Assembly (NCBI RefSeq): GCF_900104095.1
Contig: NZ_FNJO01000019.1
Coordinates: 46,750 to 110,749, forward strand
Reading direction: 5' to 3'
Length of the DNA stretch: 64,000 bases
Origin: Ralstonia sp. 25mfcol4.1
Lineage (GTDB): Bacteria > Pseudomonadota > Gammaproteobacteria > Burkholderiales > Burkholderiaceae
The translations under genes and the position numbers were made by a program. Shown here piece by piece: positions 10,504 through 20,567 of this stretch (position 1 is its first letter; each line of letters opens with the position of its first letter). Under the pieces are notes generated by a model that was given only the letters and a program-made list of their open reading frames with translations, had not been told where the DNA came from and ran no database searches.

Positions 10504-11334
10504 TCAGCCCAGCTGTCGCGGGGCGAAGCCGTGGTTGAGCGGGCCGTTGCCGGCGCCGAGGCGCAACGGGGCGCCAGCCGCGATGGCCCGGGCCACATAG
10601 TCCAGCGCGATACCCACGGCGTCGGGCAGCGTGTCGCCGCGCGCCAGCTGCGACGCGATGGCCGCCGCCAGCGTGCAGCCGGTGCCGTGCAGGTTGGGGG
10701 TGTCGATGCGTGGATGCGTGTAGATGCGCGTGGTGCCGTCGGCCAGCATCAGCAGGTCGTCCAGGCCGGTGGCGTCGGAGCCATCGTCCTCCAGGTGACC
10801 GCCCTTGAGCAGCACGGCCTGGCAGCCCAGGGCCAGCAGGTCGGCGGCGGCGGTTTCCATTTCGGCGCGGCGCGCGATGCGGCGCCCGAGCAGGTACGAG
10901 GCTTCCGGCAGGTTCGGCGTGACCAGGATGGCGCGCGGAAACAGGCGCTTCACCATGGCCTGGCTGGTGGCGTCGTCGGACAGCGTGGCGCCCGACGTCG
11001 AGATCATGACCGGGTCGACCACGAGCTTGCGGATGCCGTGCCGGTCCACCGCGTCGGCCACGGCCTCGACGATGGCCGCCGTGCCGAGCATGCCGGTCTT
11101 GGCGGCATCCACGCCGATGTCACTGGCCACGGCATCGATCTGCGCGGCCACCATGTCGGCCGGAATGGCGTGTACCCCGGTCACGCCCAGCGTGTTCTGG
11201 GCCGTGATGGCCGTGATCGCGCTCATGCCGAAGCAGCCAAGCGCGGCAAATGTCTTCAGGTCCGCCTGGATGCCGGCGCCGCCGCCGGAGTCGGAGCCGG
11301 CGATGGTCAGGGTGCGGGGTGGCGTGGGGAGCAT
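10504..11334 (-). CDS. thiD: Hydroxymethylpyrimidine/phosphomethylpyrimidine kinase ThiD
   Basis: 276-aa ribokinase-fold enzyme that phosphorylates HMP and then HMP-P to give HMP-PP for ThiE. The N-terminal substrate motif TIAGSDSGGGAGIQADLKTF is at residues 9-28, and the anion-hole motif HGTGCTLAAAIA is near 215-226. The ATG at 11334 places the first motif at its normal distance from the N-terminus; no good Shine-Dalgarno site precedes it, and the upstream frame runs through the antisense of the SAH riboswitch. It is apart from the thi operon and faces away from ahcY. No TPP aptamer is visible in front of it. Confidence 0.96.
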   Translation of the reverse strand: MLPTPPRTLTIAGSDSGGGAGIQADLKTFAALGCFGMSAITAITAQNTLGVTGVHAIPADMVAAQIDAVASDIGVDAAKTGMLGTAAIVEAVADAVDRHGIRKLVVDPVMISTSGATLSDDATSQAMVKRLFPRAILVTPNLPEASYLLGRRIARRAEMETAAADLLALGCQAVLLKGGHLEDDGSDATGLDDLLMLADGTTRIYTHPRIDTPNLHGTGCTLAAAIASQLARGDTLPDAVGIALDYVARAIAAGAPLRLGAGNGPLNHGFAPRQLG

Positions 11335-11424
11335 GTGGAAGGCGGGAACGGGACGGGAACAGTCGGAAACAATTAAGCGGGAAAAAATCTGGCATTTCTG
11401 CCCGCTCGGCGCGAACAGGCACGC

Positions 11425-11430
11425 TACAAT
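11425..11430 (+). promoter_or_regulatory. -10 element of the ahcY promoter
   Basis: TACAAT at 11425-11430. Transcription from it should start near 11437, the first base of the SAH aptamer fold, which supports both calls. The -35 region is poor. Confidence 0.55.
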
Positions 11431-11436
11431 ACCGCC

Positions 11437-11503
11437 ACTCCGAGGAGCGTTGCAACGGATGCACTGCCATCCGCCAGGCTCGGAATGTCTCAACGGCGCT
11501 CGC
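11437..11503 (+). ncRNA. SAH riboswitch
   Basis: Matches the S-adenosylhomocysteine aptamer known upstream of ahcY in beta- and gammaproteobacteria. P1 is CCGAG (11440-11444) with CTCGG (11479-11483). P2 is CGGATG (11456-11461) with CATCCG (11468-11473). The pseudoknot is GAGCG (11445-11449) with CGCTC (11497-11501). The conserved GAGGAGCG, TTGCAA and CCAGGCTCGG strings are all present. It lies about 150 nt ahead of ahcY and is expected to switch the gene on when SAH builds up. Confidence 0.95.
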
Positions 11504-11650
11504 TGTTCCGTGGTTCGCACGGGGCGCGAGTCGACCTGTCTGCCCGTCATGGCCTCACGTGAGGCATCCGTGACGCGGCCCGGGCCCCGGTTTTACGGGC
11601 CTTACCCGTCTCCCGTCCCGCGTATGCGCCACTCTTACATCGGAGTGAAC

Positions 11651-13069
<1,419 letters not shown>

Positions 13070-13099
13070 TCGGCCCGAGATTCTCCCCGACGGTGTTCT

Positions 13100-13140
13100 C
13101 CCCTCTCCCGCCCGGCGGAAGAGGGGCCCGGGGGAGAGGG
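13100..13140. repeat. CT-rich palindromic repeat, copy 2
   Basis: CCCCTCTCCC (13100-13109) and GGGGAGAGGG (13131-13140) are near-complementary arms around a GC-rich insert that can also pair. It lies 30 bp after the ahcY stop and probably marks its 3' end. Confidence 0.6.
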
Positions 13141-13214
13141 CGTTGAGCTGACTGCGCGACCGGGCTCCGCCAGAAGCGCGCAGTTCCGATGTCATCCAAT
13201 AACAAGGAGTCCCA

Positions 13215-13562
13215 ATGAGACTGTTGGCCGTCTGGATCATCAACGCCGCGTCGCTGTTCCTGGTGAGCTACCTGATCGGCGGTATCGAGCTGCGCGGATT
13301 TGGCGCGGCGATGGTTGCCGCGCTGGTGCTGGGTCTGGTCAATACGCTGATCCGGCCGATCCTGGTCATCCTGACCCTGCCAGTGACGCTGCTGACGCTG
13401 GGGCTGTTCATCTTCGTCATCAACGCGCTGCTGTTCCTGTTCGTCGGCAACCTGCTGCAGGGGTTTGTCGTGGCCGGATTCGGCGCCGCGCTGCTTGGCT
13501 CGATTCTCTATAGCGTGATCTCGACGATTCTCGCCAGCGTACTGCTCGGCGGCCGGGACTAA
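13215..13562 (+). CDS. Four-TM small membrane protein (phage holin superfamily IV type)
   Basis: 115-aa very hydrophobic protein with about four membrane segments (residues 4-23, 28-50, 53-79, 86-110). It matches the family often labelled phage holin or DUF360/YvlD-like, with the typical internal NTLIRPILVILTLPVTLLT stretch. There are no phage genes around it, so a lysis role is unlikely; its function is unknown. AAGGAG precedes the ATG. It lies between ahcY and metF and could be co-expressed with the methyl cycle, although the palindromic repeat after ahcY may separate the transcripts. Confidence 0.8.
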   Translation: MRLLAVWIINAASLFLVSYLIGGIELRGFGAAMVAALVLGLVNTLIRPILVILTLPVTLLTLGLFIFVINALLFLFVGNLLQGFVVAGFGAALLGSILYSVISTILASVLLGGRD

Positions 13563-13608
13563 GCGCGACTGAAATTCTTCGGGGCGCCGCGCGTGCGGCG
13601 TGCCAACC

Positions 13609-14439
13609 ATGACTGATCGCTACTACAGCTTCGAATTCTTCCCGCCCAAGACGGCGGAGGGCGCCGAGAAACTGCGCAACACCCGCGCCCAGCTGGCACC
13701 GCTGCAGCCGAAGTACATTTCGGTGACGTTCGGCGCCGGCGGCACCACGCAGCAGGGCACGCTCGACGCCGTGCTGGAAATCCAGCGCGAGGGCATCGAG
13801 GCGGCGCCGCACCTGTCGTGCGTGGGGTCGTCGCGCGAAAGCATCCGCGACATCCTCAAGACCTACCGCGATGGCGGCATCCGCCATATCGTGGCGCTGC
13901 GGGGCGACATGCCTTCGGGCATGGGCGAGATCGGCGAATTCCGCTATGCCAACGAACTGGTGGAGTTCATCCGCGCCGAAACCGGCGACTGGTTCAACAT
14001 CGAGGTGGCCGCGTATCCCGAATACCACCCGCAGGCCCGTTCGCCGCGCCACGACCTGGACAACTTCGTGCGCAAGGTGAAGGCCGGCGCGAACTCGGCC
14101 ATCACGCAGTATTTCTTCAACGCCGACGCCTACTTCCGCTTTGTCGACGACGTGCGCGCGATGGGCGTGGATGTGCCGATCGTGCCCGGCATCATGCCGA
14201 TCACCAACTACTCGCAACTGATGCGTTTTTCCGAGATGTGCGGCGCCGAAGTGCCGCGCTGGGTGGCGAAGCGGCTTGAATCGTTCGGCGACGACAAGGA
14301 GTCGATCCGGGCCTTCGGCCTGGACGTGGTGACGGCGCTGTGCGAACGCCTGCTGGCTTCGGGCGTGCCGGGTTTGCACTTCTACACGCTGAACACGGCC
14401 GGCGCCACCAAGGCCATCTGGCAGCGCCTGAAGCTCTGA
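13609..14439 (+). CDS. metF: 5,10-methylenetetrahydrofolate reductase MetF
   Basis: 276-aa FAD enzyme that reduces methylene-THF to methyl-THF for methionine synthesis. It begins YYSFEFFPPKT, whose glutamate is the conserved catalytic acid of the family, and carries SVTFGAGG, HLSCVGSSRESI and LRGD motifs. A GTG nine bases upstream (13600) is in frame, but the ATG at 13609 gives the normal N-terminus. The TfoX-like gene begins 4 bp after its stop. With ahcY upstream it completes two steps of the homocysteine/methionine cycle. Confidence 0.96.
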   Translation: MTDRYYSFEFFPPKTAEGAEKLRNTRAQLAPLQPKYISVTFGAGGTTQQGTLDAVLEIQREGIEAAPHLSCVGSSRESIRDILKTYRDGGIRHIVALRGDMPSGMGEIGEFRYANELVEFIRAETGDWFNIEVAAYPEYHPQARSPRHDLDNFVRKVKAGANSAITQYFFNADAYFRFVDDVRAMGVDVPIVPGIMPITNYSQLMRFSEMCGAEVPRWVAKRLESFGDDKESIRAFGLDVVTALCERLLASGVPGLHFYTLNTAGATKAIWQRLKL

Positions 14440-14443
14440 GCGC

Positions 14444-14806
14444 ATGCCCGCCGCGCGCCGTCCGGACCCGTTCATCGAGCATCTGCTGGAACTGATGGCG
14501 CCGTTGGCGGCCAGCATCGGGCCGGTCACGGCCAGACGGATGTTTGGCGGCCATGGCCTGTTCTACGACGGGCTGATGTTCGCGCTGGCAAGCGGCGGCC
14601 AGTGCTACCTGAAGGCGGACGACGTCACGCTGCCCCGCTTCGCGGCCGAGGGCAGCGAGCCCTTCCGCTACCAGTCGGCTCGGCGCGAGGTGACGATGCG
14701 TCACTACCTGAGCCTGCCGGCGGCCTGCCTGGAGTCGCCGTCCGCCATGACGCCCTGGGCGCGCATGGCAGTGGAAGCCGCGCTGAGGCTCGGGAACGCG
14801 AAGTAG
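14444..14806 (+). CDS. TfoX/Sxy N-terminal domain protein
   Basis: 120-aa protein with the TfoX N-terminal signature: ARRMFGGHGLFYDGLMFALA at residues 27-46, then YLKAD and the FRYQSAR and MRHYLSLP strings. It lacks the C-terminal half present in competence regulators such as E. coli Sxy, as is common for stand-alone homologues whose role is unknown. It starts 4 bp after metF and is probably co-transcribed. A link to natural competence cannot be inferred from this domain alone. Confidence 0.85.
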   Translation: MPAARRPDPFIEHLLELMAPLAASIGPVTARRMFGGHGLFYDGLMFALASGGQCYLKADDVTLPRFAAEGSEPFRYQSARREVTMRHYLSLPAACLESPSAMTPWARMAVEAALRLGNAK

Positions 14807-14847
14807 GCATATCGGCAACCGTGGGCGATGGTGGCATACTCGCCGCC

Positions 14848-15588
14848 ATGGTCACCGCCACCTTCCGTTTCTACGAGGAACTGAACGACTTTCTGGCGCC
14901 ATCGCAGCGCCGCCGGGACCTGTCGTGCCCCTGCGCACGCGCCGCCACGGTCAAGCACATGATCGAGGCGCTGGGCGTGCCGCATACCGAAGTGGAACTG
15001 ATCCTCGTGAATGGCGAATCGGCGCCGTTCGAGCGCCTCGTCGAGGACGGTGACCGCATAGCTGTTTATCCAAAATTCGAATCCTTCGATGTCACGCCGC
15101 TACTGCGCGTGCGCGAGCGTCCGCTGCGCAACATCCGCTTTGTCGCCGATGCCCACCTGGGCGGCCTGGCGCACCTGCTGCGCATGACCGGCTTCGACAC
15201 GCTCTACGACAACCACTTCGAAGACAGCGAGATTGCCCGCATCGCAGCCGACGCGCAGCGCATCGTGCTGACGCGCGACCGCGAACTGCTCAAGCGCCGC
15301 GAGATCACGCACGGCTGCTATGTGCGGGCGATCAAGCCGTCGCTGCAGGCCCACGAGATCTTCGCCCGGCTCGACCTGGCACGCAGCGCCCGCCCGTTCT
15401 CGCTATGCCTGACCTGCAACGTGCCGCTGCAACGGATCGACAAGGCCCAGGCACAGGGCCGCGTGCCGGACGGCGTGTTCGAGCGCCACGACCGCTTTGT
15501 CACGTGCCCGCATTGCCGCAGGGTGTTCTGGGAAGGCTCGCACTGGAAGCGGATGCGCGAACTGGTGGATGGGTTGGTGCGTCGTTGA
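14848..15588 (+). CDS. Mut7-C RNase-domain protein with ubiquitin-like N-terminus
   Basis: 246-aa protein. Residues about 1-75 form a ThiS/MoaD-like beta-grasp segment (VNGESAPFERLVEDGDRIAVYP). The rest is a Mut7-C (PIN-like) domain with RFVADAHLGGLAHLLRMTGFDT, the acidic LTRDRELLKRR motif, and a C-terminal zinc-ribbon-like pair of C-x2-C motifs (CLTC and CPHC). Such proteins are predicted RNases; the fused domain may be regulatory. The ATG at 14848 starts the beta-grasp strand; the frame upstream overlaps the TfoX-like gene. The substrate is unknown. Confidence 0.85.
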   Translation: MVTATFRFYEELNDFLAPSQRRRDLSCPCARAATVKHMIEALGVPHTEVELILVNGESAPFERLVEDGDRIAVYPKFESFDVTPLLRVRERPLRNIRFVADAHLGGLAHLLRMTGFDTLYDNHFEDSEIARIAADAQRIVLTRDRELLKRREITHGCYVRAIKPSLQAHEIFARLDLARSARPFSLCLTCNVPLQRIDKAQAQGRVPDGVFERHDRFVTCPHCRRVFWEGSHWKRMRELVDGLVRR

Positions 15589-15681
15589 TGCCGGACGCGG
15601 AAGCCGGGGCCGCCAGTGCGTCCGGCGTTCGTTCCCGCCACCCTGCCGCGCAACGGACAGCGGGCAGCGGGGGACGATGGG

Positions 15682-16947
15682 TCAGTCGAAACGGTGTTCA
15701 ACCAGAGTCAGGCTCTCATCGAGTCGGTCGAACTTGTGAATGAAAGTGGCATCGAACTTCACCACGCGTTGCAGATCCGGTACATACCAGACGACGATCT
15801 TGTAAGGCACGGAGATCAGGCTTCCGACGGCTGCTGCGCCGTAAAAAGACCGCAGCTGAAGCCCTTCGTAGCTGATGCGCAGCGCCTGGAATTCCCCCAT
15901 CGGCAGCCGGACCGCGCTCGGGCCCGTAACGCGACCTTGCAGTTCCATGCGCGCGCCGCTGCCGGGCGCGTTGTACGAGTATTTCCAGGTCATGCCTGGT
16001 TTGACATTCGCCGGCACCCAGCCGGCCGGGGGGCTGAGCGAGTCGAACTCGCCGCCCAGGGGCGTGGCCAGGTTCTGCAGTTGGCCATCGCGCGATTCCA
16101 CCCTGGCCCCCTGGTTAAACGTGACCTTGTCACCGTCGATACGGTCGACCCGATAGACCACATCGCGCTTTACGCCCGTCAGCCTGTCGGTCAGCTGGTA
16201 GCGCCACGTCTCGCCCACGCGGGGCGAAGCATTGGCCGTCGGTGCAGCGGCGGGTGCCGGCGTTGCGGCCGTCACGGCGGCGGGCGCGGGGCCCGGCGTG
16301 TATCCGGCAAGGGCGCGCGTGCCACGTGCCGAGGCTGAAGCGATCCACGCAGCGGGCAGCGCACTGGTCAGCGTGTCGCCGGCGGCCGGGCGCGTCAGCA
16401 CGCCGATCAGGCGGCCGCTGTCGTCGAACATGCCGCCTCCACTGATCTGCGCACTGGGCGCGATCGATGCCTGAATGCGGTCCAGGCCGCCATCTGCGGA
16501 TGCACGCAAGCCTGCGATCGCCCCCTGGCTCAGCGAAACCTGCCCGCTTTCCGTGGCTACGGCGGCAAAAACCCGTTGGGCGAATGCCGGCGCGCCGATA
16601 GCAACCGTAACGGCTGGCGCGTTGAAGTTGGCCACCTTGAGCAGGCAAATGTCGCGCTCCACGTCGGGGGCTTCCAGTGTGGCGCCATAGCTCACGTTGT
16701 CGCGCTGGATTGACACGGTGCGCGCGCCTGCCAGCACATGGCAGGCAGTCACGAGCTGACCCGCGCCGATGACCACGGCAGAACCGGTAGAGAGCGGTGC
16801 GCGTTGCGGCCCGAAGGTGGCCACCGCATAGACGCTTGGCGAAATTTTCGCAAGCATCTGGGCAGAGTCGAGCGCGAACGCGGAAGAAGGAAGCAGGGCG
16901 TACAGGGCGAGCAGGCCCGTGGTGACGCGCGGGGCGGTGTTACGCAT
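15682..16947 (-). CDS. Secreted trypsin-like serine protease with C-terminal domain
   Basis: 421-aa exported protein. The signal peptide is about residues 1-26 (cleavage after SSAFA). A compact trypsin-fold domain follows with H70 (TACHVL), D99 (ERDICLLKV) and S169 (AQISGGGMF) as the probable catalytic triad; the serine motif is SGG in place of GNSGGP. An Ala/Pro-rich linker (about 205-235) leads to a beta-rich C-terminal domain of about 185 residues without recognisable catalytic motifs. It lies 32 bp downstream of a lipoprotein gene on the same strand, so the two probably act together in the periplasm or outer membrane. Confidence 0.82.
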   Translation of the reverse strand: MRNTAPRVTTGLLALYALLPSSAFALDSAQMLAKISPSVYAVATFGPQRAPLSTGSAVVIGAGQLVTACHVLAGARTVSIQRDNVSYGATLEAPDVERDICLLKVANFNAPAVTVAIGAPAFAQRVFAAVATESGQVSLSQGAIAGLRASADGGLDRIQASIAPSAQISGGGMFDDSGRLIGVLTRPAAGDTLTSALPAAWIASASARGTRALAGYTPGPAPAAVTAATPAPAAAPTANASPRVGETWRYQLTDRLTGVKRDVVYRVDRIDGDKVTFNQGARVESRDGQLQNLATPLGGEFDSLSPPAGWVPANVKPGMTWKYSYNAPGSGARMELQGRVTGPSAVRLPMGEFQALRISYEGLQLRSFYGAAAVGSLISVPYKIVVWYVPDLQRVVKFDATFIHKFDRLDESLTLVEHRFD

Positions 16948-16979
16948 GGGGCGGCAGTGGCGAAAGGTTCGGTGAAAGT

Positions 16980-17627
16980 TCAGCGGGCGGGCAACAGGTA
17001 GCGCAAGTCGTCGAGCGTGGGCACCTTGCCGGCGGTATCGGCAGGCCGGGCTGCCGTCGTCGCGGCGGCCGCAGTCTGCACGGGAGCCGGTGCCGGGGAC
17101 ATCGGAGCCAGCGACGGCGTCGTGGCGGGCATCGCGACCGGTTGCCTGGCAGCGGGTACGGACGCCATTTGGGTGCCCCCCATGTCGGCCGACGCGTCGC
17201 CTGTATAGGACAACTTGTCCAGCAATGCGTGGCCATTCGCGGCAGGCTCTTCCTGGAACGCCAGCCGGCCAGCCAGGATGCCGAAGGTGATCGATGTACG
17301 GATGTAGCGTGTCTCGCCAGCCTTCAGGTCGAACGTGTACTGCGATTCCACTTCCGTCGTGCCAGCCGCGACATACATGCCGGGCTTGCGGTCGATATAG
17401 AAAAAGCCGCCAGGGCGGCTACGGCCGACCGCTTCGTCGTTCACGCGGATTTCCGGCTGGATGGCCATGCCGAGGGGCGTGGAGTCGCGAAGAAAATAGA
17501 CCCGGCCGGCGTCGCTGCCTAGCGTCGGGATCGACGACGCCATTTCCTGGAAGTTCGGCCCGCTAGCGCAACCGGACAACAGCGCGGCGGCCGCCAGGGC
17601 CACCGAAACCCTACCCGTCAATTGCAT
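16980..17627 (-). CDS. Lipoprotein, DUF2846-like
   Basis: 215-aa lipoprotein. The lipobox LLSGC puts the acylated cysteine at C20. The mature part contains RVYFLRDSTPLGMAIQPEIR and PGGFFYIDRKPGMY, which recall the DUF2846 fold, and then a long Ala/Pro/Thr-rich C-terminal tail (about 150-200) that ends in LDDLRYLLPAR. AGGGA precedes the ATG. It is likely co-transcribed with the protease downstream. No enzymatic function is known. Confidence 0.8.
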   Translation of the reverse strand: MQLTGRVSVALAAAALLSGCASGPNFQEMASSIPTLGSDAGRVYFLRDSTPLGMAIQPEIRVNDEAVGRSRPGGFFYIDRKPGMYVAAGTTEVESQYTFDLKAGETRYIRTSITFGILAGRLAFQEEPAANGHALLDKLSYTGDASADMGGTQMASVPAARQPVAMPATTPSLAPMSPAPAPVQTAAAATTAARPADTAGKVPTLDDLRYLLPAR

Positions 17628-17675
17628 GACTTTTCCCTGCTCTTGTTCTTAGTGTTCGTTATTTTTTTAGTGCGC

Positions 17676-17744
17676 CCTGACGCCGGCAGCAGCGAAAGGC
17701 TGGCCGTTCCACAACCGTCGAGCAAGGCCGGGATGGGCGTCAGG
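17676..17744. other. 9-bp inverted repeat in the lipoprotein leader region
   Basis: CCTGACGCC (17676-17684) and GGCGTCAGG (17736-17744) are perfectly complementary across a 51-nt loop, in the spacer between the cyclo-ligase and lipoprotein genes. A T7 run at 17662-17668 (A7 on the transcribed strand) lies outside it. It could be the 3' structure of the cyclo-ligase mRNA or part of the lipoprotein leader. Confidence 0.3.
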
Positions 17745-17768
17745 TGCCGTTTTGGCGGCTTCGCGAGC

Positions 17769-18401
17769 TTACCGCACACCGCGCTCCGTCACCATCCAGT
17801 CCATCGGCAGGTCGTGCGCTTCTGCAACAAGCGGGATCTCGCAGGCGTCGAAGCCGATGCCGATGGCGATGGGCGTGACGCCGAGCCCGGCCAGGGCGGC
17901 CAGCGTGCGGTCGTAGAAGCCGCCGCCGTAACCGAGGCGGAACTTGTTGGCGCTGAAACCGACACAGGGAATGAGCAGCGCGTCGGGCGTCATGGCTTCG
18001 GTGCCGTCGGGTACCGGAATGCCGTAGTGTCCGGCGCGCATCGTCGTGTCAGGGGTCCAGAAATGGAAATCGAGCGGCGTGCCCGGGGCCGAGACCACGG
18101 GCAGGGCGGCCATGCGGCCGGGCATCCCGCCCAGCCAGCGGGCCACCGTGCCGCGGGCGTCGAATTCGTGCTGGATCGGCCAGTAGAACCCCAGATTCCG
18201 TACGCCGAGGCGTTCCAGCAGGGGGCCCAGCGCCCGGTCGATGGCGGCATCCGATGCGGCCCGATCGGGCAGCGCGGCGCGCCGCGCCAGCAGGTCGCGG
18301 CGCAGGGCGCGCCGGTCGTTGGCGGGGGCGGCAGGCTGGTCCGTGATGGCCGGGAATTGACGGGCGTCCGGCCCGTTGTCCGGGGCTTGGGATGGGGGCA
18401 T
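17769..18401 (-). CDS. 5-formyltetrahydrofolate cyclo-ligase
   Basis: 210-aa ATP-dependent enzyme (YgfA/MTHFS family) that recycles 5-formyl-THF to 5,10-methenyl-THF. The family motif RLGYGGGFYDRTL is at about residues 156-168, and the N-terminal RRDLLARRAALP basic helix is at 35-46. The first 30 residues are a low-complexity extension. The ATG at 18401 is preferred over a TTG nine bases upstream; neither has a clear Shine-Dalgarno site. It is divergent from the lytic transglycosylase gene. The 101-bp gap is too short for a 6S RNA gene, which accompanies ygfA in some other proteobacteria. Confidence 0.93.
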   Translation of the reverse strand: MPPSQAPDNGPDARQFPAITDQPAAPANDRRALRRDLLARRAALPDRAASDAAIDRALGPLLERLGVRNLGFYWPIQHEFDARGTVARWLGGMPGRMAALPVVSAPGTPLDFHFWTPDTTMRAGHYGIPVPDGTEAMTPDALLIPCVGFSANKFRLGYGGGFYDRTLAALAGLGVTPIAIGIGFDACEIPLVAEAHDLPMDWMVTERGVR

Positions 18402-18502
18402 GGCGTGCAATAATGACCGCGATCAGACAATCAGAAACAGATGAAGCATGCGTGCCTGTGTTCGTGAATGGGCACGCGCCACCACATAAGGGATAGCCAA
18501 GA

Positions 18503-20470
18503 ATGTCGAAGGGAGTATATCTGCGCCGGGCCGGCCGCTTCGCCTGGCTCGCGTTCGCAGGCGCGGTGCTGGCCATGCCGGCATACGCGCAGAAGAAGCC
18601 GGCGCCATCGCGTCCGGCGCCGCAGCAGCCCGCCGCGTCGACGATGATTCCGTCCAACCCGGACGACGCCTTCGTGGCGCTGCGCGAAGCGGCCCGCAAG
18701 AACGACGCGGACCGCGCCGCAGCCATTTCGGCCACGCTGGTGGACTACCCGATTCCGTCGTACGTCGAGTACTTCCGCATCAAGCCGCAGATGTTCGATA
18801 CCGGCGGCCAGGCGCGCATCGACGCGCCCGACGCCGAAGTGGCAGCGTTCCTGCAGCGTTACCAGGGCGAGGCGATTGCCGACCGCATGCGCAACGACTG
18901 GCTGCTGGTGCTGGGCAAGAAGCGCGAGTGGGCCAATTTCGATATCCAGTACCCGCAGTTCGTGCTCAAGGACGACACGCAGGTGGAGTGCTACGCGCTG
19001 CTGTCGAAGGCGCTCAAGGGCCAGAACGTGGCCGCCGAGGCGCGCGCGACGCTGGTGGATCCGCGCTACTACGGCGACGGCTGCGTTGATCTGGTGGGCT
19101 ACCTGGCGCAGAGCCAGCAGATCCAGCGTAGCGACGTGGCGTTCCAGGCACGTCAGGCGCTGGAACAGAACTACACGACGCTGGCCGCGAAGATCGCGGC
19201 TGCCGTGCCCGATGCACGCGTGGACAGCGACTCGCTGGCCACCGTGGTCAAGATGGCCCGCAACGACCCGTCGCAGGCCGCGTCGTACCTGAACACGATC
19301 GCCGGCGGCCTGTCGCGCGACGAACAGGGTGCCGCGTGGGGCGTGGTTGGCCAGTACGCGGCCAAGAAGCTGATGCCGGAAGCGGCCGGCTACTACCGCC
19401 GCCAGATGGACCTGGGCGGCAACCAGTGGCTGTCGGACGAAACGCAGGAATGGCGCGTGCGCGCGGCATTGCGCCAGGGCGACTGGAAGCAGGTGCGCCA
19501 GTCGATCGAACTGATGCGCCCCGAGCTGCGCGCCAAGGACCCGGCGTGGACGTACTGGTACGCCCGCGCGCTGAAGGCCGATGGCCGTGGCGCCGAAGCC
19601 CAGGCGCAATTCCAGTCGATCGCGGGCCAGTTCAATTTCTACGGGCAGCTGGCCAGCGAGGAACTGGGCAACCGGATCACGCTGCCGGCCCGCACCACGG
19701 TCGGCGACGCGGAGGCCATGGCCATGCGCACGCGACCCGGCTTTGTCCGCGCGCAGAAATTCTATGACCTGAACCTGCGCTTCGAGGGCAACCGCGAGTG
19801 GAACTGGGAACTGCGCGGCATGAGCGACCGCGAACTGATCGCCGCCGCCGAGTACGCGCGCAAGATCGACCTGCTGGACCGCACGGTCAACACGTCGGAC
19901 CGTACGAAGGCCGAACACGATTTCGCCCAGCGTTTTCCGATGCCGTATCGCGACATCATGCAGCGGGCCACCGATGACGTCGGCCTGGACATGGCCTGGG
20001 CGTACGGCCTGATCCGCCAGGAATCGCGCTTCATCATGAATGCGCGCTCGTCGGCGGGGGCGCATGGCCTGATGCAGGTGATGCCGGCCACGGCCAAGTA
20101 CGTGGCGAAGAAGATCGGCATGGCTGACTTCTCGCCGTCGATGATGGGCGATCCGAATATCAATATCCTGCTCGGTACAAATTACATGAGCATGGTACTG
20201 ACGGACCTCGACAGTTCATGGACGCTGGCGTCCGCCGGGTACAACGCCGGCCCGGGACGCCCGAAATCGTGGCGTTCGAGCCTGTCGCGGCCCGTGGAAG
20301 GCGCGATCTTTGCAGAGACGATCCCGTTCACGGAAACGCGAACGTATGTCAAGAATGTGCTTTCCAACGCTACGTACTATGCTGCATTGATGAGCGGCCG
20401 TCCCCAGTCGCTGAAAGACCGGCTTGGGGTGGTCGCGCCGTCCTCGGTCACGACGACCAGCCTGCCCTGA
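18503..20470 (+). CDS. Soluble lytic murein transglycosylase
   Basis: 655-aa periplasmic enzyme of the Slt70 type (GH23) that cleaves peptidoglycan to 1,6-anhydromuropeptides. The signal peptide is about residues 1-29 (PAYA/Q). A long alpha-superhelical U-domain (about 45-460) precedes the catalytic domain, with catalytic E507 in GLIRQESRF and motifs AHGLMQVMPATAK, NILLGTNYM and AGYNAGPGR. The ATG at 18503 follows AAGGGA. Length agrees with E. coli Slt (645 aa). The 97-bp spacer leads into the next gene with the same orientation. Confidence 0.95.
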   Translation: MSKGVYLRRAGRFAWLAFAGAVLAMPAYAQKKPAPSRPAPQQPAASTMIPSNPDDAFVALREAARKNDADRAAAISATLVDYPIPSYVEYFRIKPQMFDTGGQARIDAPDAEVAAFLQRYQGEAIADRMRNDWLLVLGKKREWANFDIQYPQFVLKDDTQVECYALLSKALKGQNVAAEARATLVDPRYYGDGCVDLVGYLAQSQQIQRSDVAFQARQALEQNYTTLAAKIAAAVPDARVDSDSLATVVKMARNDPSQAASYLNTIAGGLSRDEQGAAWGVVGQYAAKKLMPEAAGYYRRQMDLGGNQWLSDETQEWRVRAALRQGDWKQVRQSIELMRPELRAKDPAWTYWYARALKADGRGAEAQAQFQSIAGQFNFYGQLASEELGNRITLPARTTVGDAEAMAMRTRPGFVRAQKFYDLNLRFEGNREWNWELRGMSDRELIAAAEYARKIDLLDRTVNTSDRTKAEHDFAQRFPMPYRDIMQRATDDVGLDMAWAYGLIRQESRFIMNARSSAGAHGLMQVMPATAKYVAKKIGMADFSPSMMGDPNINILLGTNYMSMVLTDLDSSWTLASAGYNAGPGRPKSWRSSLSRPVEGAIFAETIPFTETRTYVKNVLSNATYYAALMSGRPQSLKDRLGVVAPSSVTTTSLP

Positions 20471-20567
20471 CCCTGCAACACCCTGCATAGGGACGGGGCG
20501 GCGGCTCCGTGACCGTCGGGACGCGTGCATCACGCAAGCGTCACACGAATCGTCACGGAGCCCCAGA

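Noticed and set aside
13215..13562. Prophage remnant suggested by a holin-like protein
   Set aside because: No other phage genes; the family is widespread as a chromosomal membrane protein.
18402..18502. 6S RNA next to the 5-formyl-THF cyclo-ligase gene
   Set aside because: The 101-bp gap is too short and no 6S-like fold was seen.
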